Assembly: GCA_903837555.1 (NCBI GenBank)
Contig: CAILUV010000084.1
Coordinates: 1 to 58,234 of the forward strand
Direction: 5' to 3'
DNA: 58,234 bases
Source: an uncultured Alphaproteobacteria bacterium
Lineage (GTDB): Bacteria; Pseudomonadota; Alphaproteobacteria; Micropepsales; Micropepsaceae
Shown: one piece after another, positions 16,605 through 27,197 of the stretch
Layout of the letters: each line of letters starts with the position of its first letter
Numbering within the stretch: the stretch's first letter is position 1
Notes under the pieces: generated by a model
Seen by the model: the letters and a program-made list of their open reading frames with translations, nothing else
Told to the model about the DNA's origin: nothing
Databases searched by the model: none
Program-made: the position numbers and the translations under genes

Positions 16605-17187
16605 CGTATTTTTGGCGACAGCCCTGACGCTGGGCGTCGCCACACCTGTTCTTGCCAACTGGCAGAGCATTGCTTCTTCCCCCGATATCGACCGCCTGGT
16701 GCAGTTGCCGCAGACCCGCGCGCGCGCCATGGAAGATGCCCGCACCGGCGAAGGCCGCGGCGACTGGCGCGTTATCCCGCGCGTGATGCAGCGCGAAGGC
16801 CGCGCCATTCCCGCCAATGCCATGATCGGCAACTGGCGCTGCCGCCAGTTCAAGCTGGGCGGCATGAGCGCCTATATGGTCTATGACCAGTGGTTCAACT
16901 GCCGCATCCGTCCCCACAATGGCGGGCTGGTGTTCGAGAAACTGAACGGCAGCCAGCGCATGGGCGGCTTCCTGTATCCGGAAAAGGGCGCCTGGGTTTA
17001 CCTGGGTTCCTCGGCCGTGCGCGGCGAACGCATCGATCCGTATTCCGGCCGCACGCCGTCGATCGGCGCTGCCGTCACGCCGGACGACCAGATCGGCCTG
17101 CTCACCGGCATCGGCAACAATCACCTGCGGCTGGAAATTCCGGCGGTGCAGGAGTCGTTGCTGGATGTTGTGGAGCTGGTGCGCTAG
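16585..17187 (+). CDS. DUF4893-type secreted protein
   Basis: The 200-residue protein starts with a Sec signal peptide (MGVRIHDVFLATALTLGVA, cleavage near LANW). The mature part has the block MIGNWRCRQFKLGG and FEKLNGSQRMGGFLYPE that I associate with the DUF4893 family of periplasmic proteins; function is unknown. Two cysteines could form a disulfide. The start at 16585 is supported by AGGAG seven bases upstream, inside the fabI 3' end, so it is coupled to the fab operon. It converges on carA with a four-base overlap. Confidence 0.72.
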   Translation: MGVRIHDVFLATALTLGVATPVLANWQSIASSPDIDRLVQLPQTRARAMEDARTGEGRGDWRVIPRVMQREGRAIPANAMIGNWRCRQFKLGGMSAYMVYDQWFNCRIRPHNGGLVFEKLNGSQRMGGFLYPEKGAWVYLGSSAVRGERIDPYSGRTPSIGAAVTPDDQIGLLTGIGNNHLRLEIPAVQESLLDVVELVR

Positions 17188-18377
17188 GCCCGCTTCTTCG
17201 CCGCTTCGGCAAAGCGCTCGAACAGATAGTGCGAATCCATCGGGCCGGGTGAGGCTTCGGGGTGGTACTGGACGCTGAACACGTCCTTGCCATCCAGCCG
17301 TATGCCGCAATTGGTGTCATCGAACAGCGAGACATGCGTCTCGCTCACGCCCTTGGGCAGGCTCTCGCGGTCGACCGTGAAGCCGTGGTTCATCGAGACG
17401 ATTTCCACCTTACCCGTGGTCAAATCCTTCACCGGATGATTGGCGCCGTGATGGCCCTGCGCCATCTTTTTGGTTTTCGCGCCCAGCGCCAGGCCCAGCA
17501 TCTGATGGCCCAGACAAATGCCGAACACCGGCACATCGGCCTTGATCACGCCCTGGATGGTGGGAATGGAATAAGCGCCCGTCGCCGCCGGATCGCCCGG
17601 ACCATTCGACAGCAGCACGCCATGCGGCTTGTGCTTTAAAACGTCTTCGGCGGTGGAATTGGCGGGAACGACGGTGATGTCCGCGCCCATGCCTGCGAGC
17701 AGGCGCAGGATGTTGCGCTTTACGCCATAGTCGATGACGGTGACGCGGAACGTCGGCTTGCCCTCGGTGGCATAGCCTTCATTCCAGGCCCAGGGCATCT
17801 CGCTCCACTTATACGTCTGGGTCGAGGACACATCCTTGGCCAGGTCCAGGCCTTCCAGACCGGCGAACGACTTGGCCTGCGCGATCAGCGCCTCGCGATC
17901 CAGCTCACCGTCGCCCAGATTGACCACCACGCCATGCGGCATGCCCTTTTCGCGGATCAGCGAGGTGAGGGCGCGGGTGTCGATGCCGGCGATGGCGGGA
18001 ATGTTGTGCTTCTTCAGCCAGCCATCCAGCGCCAGCAGGCTGCGATAGTTGGACGGGTGCGCCGCATCGGCGCGCACCACAAGCCCGCGCACCACCGGCG
18101 TCACGGTTTCGATGTCTTCGTCATTGGTGCCGACGATGCCGATATGCGGGAAGGTGAAGGCCACGATCTGGCCTGCATAAGATGGATCGGACAGGATCTC
18201 CTGATAGCCCGTCATGGCGGTGTTGAAGCAGACTTCGCCGATGGCCCATCCCACCGCGCCGAAGCCGGTGCCTTCGAAGAAGGTGCCGTCCGCCAGCATC
18301 AGGCCTCCTTTGCTGAAGGGCGCGCGCGAAAACACGTCCCCCGCGGCGGCGGAGTGGGCTTTTGATGCATCGGTCAT
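17184..18377 (-). CDS. carA: Carbamoyl-phosphate synthase small (glutaminase) subunit
   Basis: CarA hydrolyses glutamine and feeds ammonia to CarB to make carbamoyl phosphate for arginine and pyrimidines. The 397-residue protein has the CPSase_sm N-terminal domain (ADGTFFEGTGFGA, FNTAMTGYQEILSDPSY) and the class I glutaminase with the nucleophile Cys in FGICLGHQMLGLA and the His-Glu pair in VQYHPEASPGP. The N-terminus has about 25 residues before the usual start. CarB is not in the window. It diverges from yqeY. Confidence 0.97.
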   Translation of the reverse strand: MTDASKAHSAAAGDVFSRAPFSKGGLMLADGTFFEGTGFGAVGWAIGEVCFNTAMTGYQEILSDPSYAGQIVAFTFPHIGIVGTNDEDIETVTPVVRGLVVRADAAHPSNYRSLLALDGWLKKHNIPAIAGIDTRALTSLIREKGMPHGVVVNLGDGELDREALIAQAKSFAGLEGLDLAKDVSSTQTYKWSEMPWAWNEGYATEGKPTFRVTVIDYGVKRNILRLLAGMGADITVVPANSTAEDVLKHKPHGVLLSNGPGDPAATGAYSIPTIQGVIKADVPVFGICLGHQMLGLALGAKTKKMAQGHHGANHPVKDLTTGKVEIVSMNHGFTVDRESLPKGVSETHVSLFDDTNCGIRLDGKDVFSVQYHPEASPGPMDSHYLFERFAEAAKKRA

Positions 18378-18513
18378 GGGAGGCCTCGAATTTGCGCGAA
18401 AATAGGGAGCGCCTTCCCTCGCGTCAACCCAAACTTATTCAGCAAAATCAATGTGTTGGAATTATCCACCGATTCCCGTTAGGTTCCGGGCGCGTTATTC
18501 GAAAGAGAATCCC

Positions 18514-18978
18514 ATGTCCCTGCGCCTTCAGCTTAACGACGCCATGAAAGAGGCGATGAAGGCCAAGGACGCCAAGCGCCTGGCCACCGTGCGCCTGATC
18601 CTGGCCGCGCTGAAGGATCGCGACATCGCCGCGCGCAGCGAAACCAACAAGGACCTGGTGGGCGACGACGATATCCTCACCCTGCTGGCCAAGATGATCA
18701 AGCAGCGCGAGGAATCCGCCACCGCCTTCGACGCGGGTAACCGCCCGGAAATGGCCGCTGGCGAACGCGAGGAGATCGCGGTGATCCGCACCTTCATGCC
18801 TGCCCAGATGGATGATGCCGCGCTGAAGGACGCCGTGGCCAAGACCATCGCCGAAGTCGGCGCCACGTCGGTCAAGGACATGGGCAAGGTGATGGCGGTG
18901 CTGAAAGAACGCTTCGCCGGGCAGATGGATTTCAGCAAGGCCTCTGCCGCCACCAAAGACGCGCTTAGCGGCAAGTGA
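18514..18978 (+). CDS. GatB/YqeY domain protein
   Basis: This 154-residue stand-alone YqeY protein resembles the tRNA-binding tail domain of the GatB amidotransferase subunit. Diagnostic segments are LRLQLNDAMKEAMKAKDAKRLATVRLILAALKD at the start, followed by the middle ITTL-like hinge region and the C-terminal AALKERFAGQMDFSKASAATKDAL. A role in tRNA-linked amidation has been suggested for the family but not shown here. The order carA/yqeY/dnaG/rpoD is usual in Alphaproteobacteria. The start at 18514 begins the conserved domain. Confidence 0.9.
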   Translation: MSLRLQLNDAMKEAMKAKDAKRLATVRLILAALKDRDIAARSETNKDLVGDDDILTLLAKMIKQREESATAFDAGNRPEMAAGEREEIAVIRTFMPAQMDDAALKDAVAKTIAEVGATSVKDMGKVMAVLKERFAGQMDFSKASAATKDALSGK

Positions 18979-19397
18979 GCGTCAAGCTCGCCGTCAGCGA
19001 TGCCGATATCCGCCGCTGCGCCGCGGTGATGCAGCAGTTGCGCCCCGCCATTGGCGAAGACGAGTTCGTCGCGCGTGCCAAACGCCAGCAGGCCGACGAG
19101 AAATGGCGGCTCGCCTATCTGGAAGAGGGCGGCGAGATCGTTGCGGTTTCAGGCTTTCGCACGCTGGACTGCATGGCCACCGGCAGGACGCTGTATGTCG
19201 ACGATCTGGTGACGCGCGAAGACCGGCGCTCAAAAGGTCATGGCGAAACGCTGCTGGGCTGGATCGAACAATTGGCGCGGGATGAAAAATGCGAATGCGT
19301 GCGGCTGGATTCAGGCACGCACCGCACCGGCGCGCACAAATTCTATTTCCGGATGGGCATGCCCATCGTGTCGTTCCACTTCATGAAAAAACTCTAG
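18975..19397 (+). CDS. GNAT-family N-acetyltransferase
   Basis: The 140-residue protein fits the GNAT fold: strand pair RLAYLEEGGEIVAVSGFR, LYVDDLVTREDRRSKGHGETLLGWIEQLA (the acetyl-CoA pyrophosphate loop, R/Q-x-x-G-x-G/A-like as RSKGHG), then a Cys/Arg strand and HKFYFRMGM near the end. The substrate is unknown. It starts at a GTG that overlaps the yqeY stop as GTGA, so the two are translationally coupled. It converges on the first GAF gene with a seven-base gap. Confidence 0.85.
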   Translation: MSVKLAVSDADIRRCAAVMQQLRPAIGEDEFVARAKRQQADEKWRLAYLEEGGEIVAVSGFRTLDCMATGRTLYVDDLVTREDRRSKGHGETLLGWIEQLARDEKCECVRLDSGTHRTGAHKFYFRMGMPIVSFHFMKKL

Positions 19398-19404
19398 CGC
19401 GGGC

Positions 19405-19896
19405 CTATTTCAGGGCTTCCGACAGCGCGCGGCCCACGATCGCGGCATAGGTCTTCACGCTCATGATTTCCAGGTCGGAAAAGCTGCGCTTTTCTTTCCA
19501 GTAGGCGCCCATCGCGGCAACGTTGCGCTCGCCCAGCGGCGTCATGATCATGCTTTTGACGAAGGTCGGCAGATAGGCGTCGTAGGGAATGCGCGGATCG
19601 TCGAACACATCCTCGATCACCGCGGTCTGGCCGTTCATCATCGCCCAGCCGGAGATGCAGCTTTCCAGCGGAAACGTCCTGCCCTTCCACAAGGGCGCGA
19701 TGGCATCTTCCTCGACATAGTGGCAGGCATCGCTGTCGCGCAGCACAAAGGTGATGCCGTCGCTCTGGCAGATGGTGCGCGCCGTCTTGCGCACCTCTTC
19801 GACAATCGCCGCCTGGGTATGGGCCAGTGTCAGCCGCTGCTGCGCGTCGCTCAACAGCGCGCTGCGCACAAATTCGGAATGTTCAAAGCGGCTCAT
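19405..19896 (-). CDS. Stand-alone GAF-domain protein 1
   Basis: The 163-residue protein is essentially one GAF domain: a helical lead (to about 40), then SDGITFVLRDSDACHYVEEDAIAPLW, SCISGWAMMNGQTAVIEDV and GAYWKEKRSFSDLEIMSVKTYA. It has no output domain. The motif block with two conserved cysteines (in ACHYVEED and SCISGW) is identical in layout to the next gene. Similar GAF units occur as inputs of bacterial histidine kinases, so a signal-binding role is plausible. It lies just downstream of its paralogue on the same strand. Confidence 0.82.
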   Translation of the reverse strand: MSRFEHSEFVRSALLSDAQQRLTLAHTQAAIVEEVRKTARTICQSDGITFVLRDSDACHYVEEDAIAPLWKGRTFPLESCISGWAMMNGQTAVIEDVFDDPRIPYDAYLPTFVKSMIMTPLGERNVAAMGAYWKEKRSFSDLEIMSVKTYAAIVGRALSEALK

Positions 19897-19917
19897 GCTG
19901 GGGAAATATATTCCGCT

Positions 19918-20427
19918 TCAGGCCGCCAGGCGAGTGCGCATCAGGGCTTCGCCCACCAGGGTTGCCAAGGTTTCAACGGCGGCGGCTTCGCGCGCCGAAA
20001 TCACCGTCTTGTCGCGCCAGTATGCGCCGATGGCTGCCACGGGTGAATCCATGCCGACCGGCGCCATCACCAGCGAGCGCACGAAGGTCTTGCGATAGAC
20101 TTCCTGCGGAATGCGTTCGTCGGCGAAAACATCGGGAACGATGGCGGCTTTCCTGTTCATCATCGCCCAGCCCGAGATGCAGGCCGTTATCGGGAACTTC
20201 TGCCCCTTCCACAGCGGGCCGATGGCGTCTTCCTCGACATAATGGCAGCGGGTGTCTTCACGCAGCACGAAGGTGACGCCGTCGGCCGATAAAACGGCGC
20301 GGGCACAGCTGCGCACGATTTCGATGACATCGTCCTGGCTGGCGGCGAGGGCCAGGCGATCGCAGGTCGCCTCCAGCAGCTTCCAGCGCGGATCCTCAGC
20401 GGAATCAGAGGGTAACTGGTAGTCCAT
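19918..20427 (-). CDS. Stand-alone GAF-domain protein 2, paralogue of protein 1
   Basis: This 169-residue GAF protein matches its downstream neighbour over the whole domain: CHYVEEDAIGPLWKGQKFP, CISGWAMMNRKAAIVPDVF and AAIGAYWRDKTVISAREA. The two arose by tandem duplication and then diverged to roughly half identity by eye. I start it at MDYQLPSDS; an ATG twelve codons earlier (20463) has no better ribosome site. Only 21 bases separate it from the next gene, so both are in one operon, divergent from dnaG. Confidence 0.8.
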   Translation of the reverse strand: MDYQLPSDSAEDPRWKLLEATCDRLALAASQDDVIEIVRSCARAVLSADGVTFVLREDTRCHYVEEDAIGPLWKGQKFPITACISGWAMMNRKAAIVPDVFADERIPQEVYRKTFVRSLVMAPVGMDSPVAAIGAYWRDKTVISAREAAAVETLATLVGEALMRTRLAA

Positions 20428-20542
20428 GTCGCCCAAGTACAACCCTGGATGGCAATGTGACATCCGAAGTTAAAGAAACCATGCACAGGCGCCAAGCCCC
20501 AAAGGCGGGCAGAACCGCTCTTTTCCTGCCTAGAATAGCCCC

Positions 20543-22360
20543 ATGCGCTATGGCGAGGGATTGCTGGAGGAGATCCGGCGGCGGACCGATCTGGTCGCGC
20601 TGGTGGGCCGCCGCGTCAAGCTGGTCCGCAAGGGCCGGGTGATGTGGGGCTGCTGCCCGTTCCATGCCGAAAAGTCCCCCAGCTTCAAGGTCGAGAATGA
20701 GCGCCGTCTCTACAAGTGCTTCGGCTGCGGCAAGGGCGGCGACGCCTTCAAATGGCTGATCGAAACTGAGGGCCTGAGCTTTCCCGAAAGCGTGGAAAAG
20801 CTGGCCGCTGAAGTCGGCGTCGAACTGCCCAAATGGTCGCCCGAAGACGAAGAGCGCGAGCAGAAAAAGAAGTCGCTCTATGACGTGGTCGAGCTGGCGG
20901 CGAAATTCTATGAAGCGCAACTGTTCGAACCGGCGGGCCGCGAGGCGCGCGACTATCTGAAAGGCCGCGGGCTGGATGGCGCCGCGGCGAAACAGTTCCG
21001 CCTGGGCTATTCGCCAGGCGGCAACAATGCGCTGATCAATCATCTCACGGCGCAGAACGTCACCCAGGACGACATCATCGCCGCAGGGCTCGCGCGCGCG
21101 GCCGAAGATGGCCGCCCCATGCGCGACTTCTTTTACAACCGATTGATGTTTCCCATCGGCGACGGGCGCGGCCGCATCGTCGCCTTCGGCGCGCGCGCGC
21201 TGGAAGCCGACGCCAAGCCCAAATACATCAATACCGGCGAAACATCGCTGTTTTCCAAGGGTTCGCAGCTTTACAACTTTGCGACCGCCCGCGCCGCCGC
21301 CATCAAGGCTGGCACCATCATCGTCGCCGAAGGATATATGGACGTGATCGCGCTGGCGCGCGCCGGTTTCACCCATAGCGTGGCGCCGCTGGGCACGGCG
21401 ATGACCGAAGACCAGTTGCATCTGCTCTGGCGCACCGCGCCCGAACCGATCCTGGCATTCGACGGTGACGCTGCCGGCTTGAAGGCTGCGCACCGCGCCG
21501 CGCACCTGGCGCTGCCGCATCTGAAGGCCGGATACAGTCTGCGCTTTGTCTTCCTGCCCAACGGCGAAGATCCCGACAGCTTCATCGCCCATAACGGCGC
21601 CGGCGCCATGGCGGTGCAACTGGAAACCGCGCTGCCGCTGTCGCAGCTTTTGTGGCGCGCCGAAACCGAAGGCAAGGACCTGTCCACCCCCGAGCGCCGC
21701 GCCGGGCTGGAGCACTACCTCAAGGAGATCGTCGACCGCATCACCGACGGCAAGGTGGCCGACTATTACCGCCGCGGCTTCGACCAGCTTGTGTTCGAGA
21801 ATTTCAAAAAGCGCAGCTCCGCGCCCGGCCCCGCGCGCGGCGCACCCCGCACGGCGTTCCGGCCTGGGGTGGGCGGCGGCAAATTCCGGGGCGACTTCAA
21901 ACCCCGCCCCCTGCCGGGCAGCCCGGAGGCGGTATCCTCCAGCGTCCAGTCCAGCGCCCTGGTGCGGTCGGGGCAGGCGGGGGTGCGGGCGGCCAAGGAG
22001 GCGGAACTTGGACGCCTTCTGGTTGAATCCCCGGAAATCGCACTCGCGGAAGCTGAATTGCTGGCTGTTCTGGACCTGCAGGACCCTTCGCTTGACAGGC
22101 TGCGCCACGAACTTCTAAACCTCGCCGCTTCCGGCTCCAGCCTTGAAAAAGCTGGGGTTCAAGCCCATTTCACCCGTAAGGGAATGGCCGAACTGCTCGC
22201 GCGTTTTGCGGGTTCTGCGGTCGACGACCCCCTTGCCAGTTTTCAGCGCGCAGTTGCGGATTTGCGAGAGCTGGCGGGGCACCCGATTGATGCGCGGCGC
22301 CTGCTGGAGCGTCGCAGAGCGCTTTCAGACCGGCCAAATGATGGGCGCGGCAACATTTAG
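20543..22360 (+). CDS. dnaG: DNA primase
   Basis: DnaG synthesises RNA primers at the replication fork. The 605-residue protein has the CHC2 zinc finger (C38, H41, C59, C62 in CCPFH...YKCFGC), the primase core, and a TOPRIM domain with IIVAEGYMDVIAL and LAFDGDAAGLKAA. The C-terminal helicase-binding region follows a Pro/Arg/Gly-rich linker (about 425-470). It precedes rpoD by 12 bases, the classic macromolecular-synthesis operon without rpsU. Confidence 0.97.
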   Translation: MRYGEGLLEEIRRRTDLVALVGRRVKLVRKGRVMWGCCPFHAEKSPSFKVENERRLYKCFGCGKGGDAFKWLIETEGLSFPESVEKLAAEVGVELPKWSPEDEEREQKKKSLYDVVELAAKFYEAQLFEPAGREARDYLKGRGLDGAAAKQFRLGYSPGGNNALINHLTAQNVTQDDIIAAGLARAAEDGRPMRDFFYNRLMFPIGDGRGRIVAFGARALEADAKPKYINTGETSLFSKGSQLYNFATARAAAIKAGTIIVAEGYMDVIALARAGFTHSVAPLGTAMTEDQLHLLWRTAPEPILAFDGDAAGLKAAHRAAHLALPHLKAGYSLRFVFLPNGEDPDSFIAHNGAGAMAVQLETALPLSQLLWRAETEGKDLSTPERRAGLEHYLKEIVDRITDGKVADYYRRGFDQLVFENFKKRSSAPGPARGAPRTAFRPGVGGGKFRGDFKPRPLPGSPEAVSSSVQSSALVRSGQAGVRAAKEAELGRLLVESPEIALAEAELLAVLDLQDPSLDRLRHELLNLAASGSSLEKAGVQAHFTRKGMAELLARFAGSAVDDPLASFQRAVADLRELAGHPIDARRLLERRRALSDRPNDGRGNI

Positions 22361-22372
22361 GGTAGTGCACGA

Positions 22373-24741
<2,369 letters not shown>

Positions 24742-24742
<1 letters not shown>

Positions 24743-25116
24743 TGCAACTGACGCTTCTCAAGGGCAAGATTCACCGCGCGACGGTGACCCAGTGCGACCT
24801 TCACTATGAAGGCTCCATCAGCGTGGACTCCGCGCTCCTGGAACGCGCCGGCATCCTGCCCCATGAGCAGGTCGATGTGCTGAACATCAACAACGGCAAC
24901 CGCTTTACGACCTATGCCATCCCCGCGCCCGCGGGTTCGGGCATGATCGGCATCAACGGCGCCGCCGCGCGCCTGGCCCAGAAAGACGATCTGGTGATCA
25001 TCATCGCCTATGCCCGCATGGACGAGGCGGAGGCGAAAGTCTGGCAGCCGCGCGTCGTGCTGGTGGACAGCGCCAATCGCCCCCACGCCCCCAATCTCCG
25101 CATTCTGGAAACCTGA
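24742..25116 (+). CDS. panD: Aspartate 1-decarboxylase proenzyme
   Basis: PanD converts aspartate to beta-alanine for pantothenate and coenzyme A. The 124-residue protein begins [17 protein letters not shown] and self-cleaves between Gly24 and Ser25 in HYEGSISVD to form the pyruvoyl group. [11 protein letters not shown] and [19 protein letters not shown] complete the family pattern. Its ATG shares a base with the rpoD stop, so it is read as part of the dnaG-rpoD unit; this linkage is unusual but clear in the sequence. Confidence 0.96.
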
Positions 25117-25131
25117 GAGAAAACGTACCGT

Positions 25132-25524
25132 ATGGCCGGCTTTAAAGAGACCAAGTTCAACGATCGCATGGATACGGCCGCCAAGGCGCGCGCCGAAATG
25201 CTGGCCAAGGCCAAGGCCCGCGCCGAAGCCGCCAAGATCAATTTCGAATCCAAGACCGAAGAGCGCAAGGCCATCGCCGAAGCGCGCGAGCAGCGCGCCG
25301 CCAAGCGCGCCGAGGAAAAGCGCCTCGCCGCCATCGAGGCCGAGAAGCGCCGCAAGGAAGACGAAGAGCGCCGCCGCCAGGAAGAGATTGAAGCCAAGGC
25401 GCAGGCCGAGCGCGAGCATGCCGAACGCATCGCCGCCCAGGAAGCGCTGGAACTCGAGCAGAAGGCCAAGCGCGACGCGCGTTATGCCGCCCGCAAGGCC
25501 CAGAAAAAGAAGGGTGGCCGTTAA
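25132..25524 (+). CDS. DUF6481-type highly charged coiled-coil protein
   Basis: The 130-residue protein opens MAGFKETKFNDRMDTAAKARAEML-like and is then almost wholly Ala, Glu, Lys and Arg in long heptad-like runs, ending KKKGGR. It must be a long single helix or coiled coil. I associate this start with DUF6481, a family of unknown role in Alphaproteobacteria. It follows panD by 15 bases and is followed by a terminator-like hairpin, so it closes the dnaG-rpoD-panD unit. Confidence 0.78.
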   Translation: MAGFKETKFNDRMDTAAKARAEMLAKAKARAEAAKINFESKTEERKAIAEAREQRAAKRAEEKRLAAIEAEKRRKEDEERRRQEEIEAKAQAEREHAERIAAQEALELEQKAKRDARYAARKAQKKKGGR

Positions 25525-25530
25525 GGCCTT

Positions 25531-25554
25531 TCGCGCAAAGTTCCGCGCGATTTT
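25531..25554 (+). terminator. Probable terminator after the DUF6481 gene
   Basis: Arms TCGCGC and GCGCGA (25531-25536 and 25545-25550) enclose an eight-base loop and are followed by TTTTCC. It lies seven bases past the stop. The stem is short, so the call is moderate. Confidence 0.6.
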
Positions 25555-25690
25555 CCTATTCCATTCGGCGCTCGACCTGTTCTAGGCTTTTGAACGGGTT
25601 GAGTTTTGCTCCCCGCCCATACTGCCGCTGCGCCGAAGTTCCCGCTTCGCCCCGGTTCGATCGTTCATTCAAAAAGGAAGGGCCAAGAAC

Positions 25691-25906
25691 ATGGCGCTCG
25701 GCGAAGACAAGGTTTTCAAATATCCGGCGGAAGACGAGTGCCTGGTGCGCCGTCTGGGTTCGGGCGTGATGGCGGCCTGGCCGCATCTGCCGCCCGAAGC
25801 GCGGGAGAAGATTCTCGCCGAAGCCAAGCTGGCCTGGGACCGCGAGCATTTCGTCTCCAAGCTGCCCGACAAGCTGGCCGCCATCATCAAGCGGCGTCAG
25901 ACCTAG
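25691..25906 (+). CDS. Small conserved helical protein of unknown function (71 aa)
   Basis: The protein is a soluble, mostly helical 71-residue product. It has a YPAEDECLVRRLGSGVMAAWPHLP segment and a C-terminal basic end KRRQT. No cysteine pair or membrane helix is present. A good ribosome site (AAGGAAGG) stands before the ATG. I do not recognise a named family. It ends with a four-base overlap of the convergent MAPEG gene. Confidence 0.7.
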   Translation: MALGEDKVFKYPAEDECLVRRLGSGVMAAWPHLPPEAREKILAEAKLAWDREHFVSKLPDKLAAIIKRRQT

Positions 25907-26310
25907 AACGCGATCGACGCCAGCACCAGCAGCAGCCCGACCAGTGACACGGTCCATATCGCGCTGCGCAGGCCCGGTATGCCGGCGGCATAGACCGGCA
26001 CATAAGCCAGCCGCGCCCAGAAATAGAGCTGCGCGCCCCAGGCGCTGAGTTCGCTTTCCCGCCCCAGAATGGTGACCAGCAGCACCGCAGCGGCGAAGAA
26101 GGCGAACGTCTCTTTAAAGTTCGCGAAGGCGCGCTGCATCCGCCCGGTCAGCACTGATACCGGCGCGCCCTGGTCGTCGCGCGGCGACAGGTTGTGCGCC
26201 ACCCCCTTGTCGCGCGTCGACAGCATGGCGGCGGCCAGCAACTGCGCCAGTCCCAGCAGCACGCTACAGAACAGCATCTGCAATTCGATCGAGCCAGTGA
26301 AGACGTCCAT
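25903..26310 (-). CDS. MAPEG-family membrane protein
   Basis: This 135-residue integral membrane protein has four hydrophobic segments and the MAPEG signature RMQRAFANFKETFAFFAAAVLL, followed by YFWARLAYVPVYAAGIPGLRS. MAPEG proteins include microsomal glutathione transferases and related eicosanoid enzymes; bacterial members are largely uncharacterised. The start at 26310 begins the first membrane helix and follows ACGGAG. It sits 14 bases downstream of the 2OG oxygenase gene on the same strand, so the two probably share a transcript. Confidence 0.85.
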   Translation of the reverse strand: MDVFTGSIELQMLFCSVLLGLAQLLAAAMLSTRDKGVAHNLSPRDDQGAPVSVLTGRMQRAFANFKETFAFFAAAVLLVTILGRESELSAWGAQLYFWARLAYVPVYAAGIPGLRSAIWTVSLVGLLLVLASIAF

Positions 26311-26324
26311 GGCGCGCTCCGTTT

Positions 26325-26921
26325 CTAATCTACCCGATAATTGAAACTGACAGAGATGCGCGGGGTTCGCGCCCGGTTGGGTTCGACGCCGTGGCGCAGC
26401 CAGCTTTCCCAAAGCAATAACGCGCCGGCCTTGGGTTCGACGTCGACGAAGCTGCGGTTTTCGGGGCGGGCGTTCTTCTTTTTGGGCGGCGCGGCCATCA
26501 GCATGGCAAGGCGCGGGTCTTCAAAGCGGATGGCGCCGGATTTGGGCGGCACCGTCACATAGTAAGTGCCGCTGATCACCGAATGGGGATGGATGTGCGG
26601 CGCATGGATGGCGCCCTTTTCCATCACATTGATCCAGAAACTGTCGAGGGCCAGGCGCCGTCCGGCCATGTCGAACTGCAGCTCGCGGGCAAAGACGGCG
26701 ACCTGTTTGGCGATGGCCTTTTCGAGGGTTTCGAACACGCTCGCGCGGCGGGTCAGGTCGTTCAGCGAGGCATAAGAGGTGTAGCCGCCATAGCCATGCT
26801 CGCGCGACCAGCGCTGGCCCGCCCGGTCCTCGGCAGCCAGCACCAGGCAGGTCCGTTCCAGATCCTGTGCCACGCTGATACGGCCGCGGTGCAGCCTGGT
26901 GACGAAAAGCGCGTCGGACAT
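26325..26921 (-). CDS. Putative 2OG-Fe(II) oxygenase (TIGR02466-like)
   Basis: The 198-residue protein fits the double-stranded beta-helix oxygenases: an iron motif region HAPHIHPHSVISGTYYV (His109/111/113), a distal His177 in WLRHGVEPN and Arg188 in RTPRISVSFN for 2-oxoglutarate. This arrangement resembles the TIGR02466 family of uncharacterised hydroxylases. It ends in SFNYRVD as the family does. The start at 26921 follows GGGAAT; the open frame extends farther upstream over gloB but only as antisense. Substrate unknown. Confidence 0.78.
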   Translation of the reverse strand: MSDALFVTRLHRGRISVAQDLERTCLVLAAEDRAGQRWSREHGYGGYTSYASLNDLTRRASVFETLEKAIAKQVAVFARELQFDMAGRRLALDSFWINVMEKGAIHAPHIHPHSVISGTYYVTVPPKSGAIRFEDPRLAMLMAAPPKKKNARPENRSFVDVEPKAGALLLWESWLRHGVEPNRARTPRISVSFNYRVD

Positions 26922-26993
26922 GGGATTCCCGTTAGGCTTATTTTGATCCTTGGACGCTAAGCTGCCCGCAAATAAAGGCAAGTGGGGCACGTC

Positions 26994-27197
26994 ATGGATA
27001 ATGAAATTCGCGTTCCGGTCACCGCTGCGGTCTTCGCCGCCATGGCCGTTCTGCTGTCGGGCTGCATGGCCTATGACGCCGTTTCCACGGTCGCCAGCGT
27101 CGGCGGTTCGGTGGTGCGCACCGGTGTGTCGGCGGTTTCGACCACCGGCGACATCGTCACCTCGCCCTTCGACAGCGACGAGCCGGAACAGGATTAG
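26994..27197 (+). CDS. Small lipoprotein, unknown function
   Basis: The 67-residue product begins MDNEIRVPVTAAVFAAMAVL and has the lipobox LLSGC, so it is a lipid-anchored envelope protein of about 45 residues after processing. The mature part is Val/Ser/Thr/Gly-rich with an acidic tail. A GTG four codons upstream is an alternative start. It ends with a four-base overlap with the convergent gloB gene. No family recognised. Confidence 0.65.
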   Translation: MDNEIRVPVTAAVFAAMAVLLSGCMAYDAVSTVASVGGSVVRTGVSAVSTTGDIVTSPFDSDEPEQD

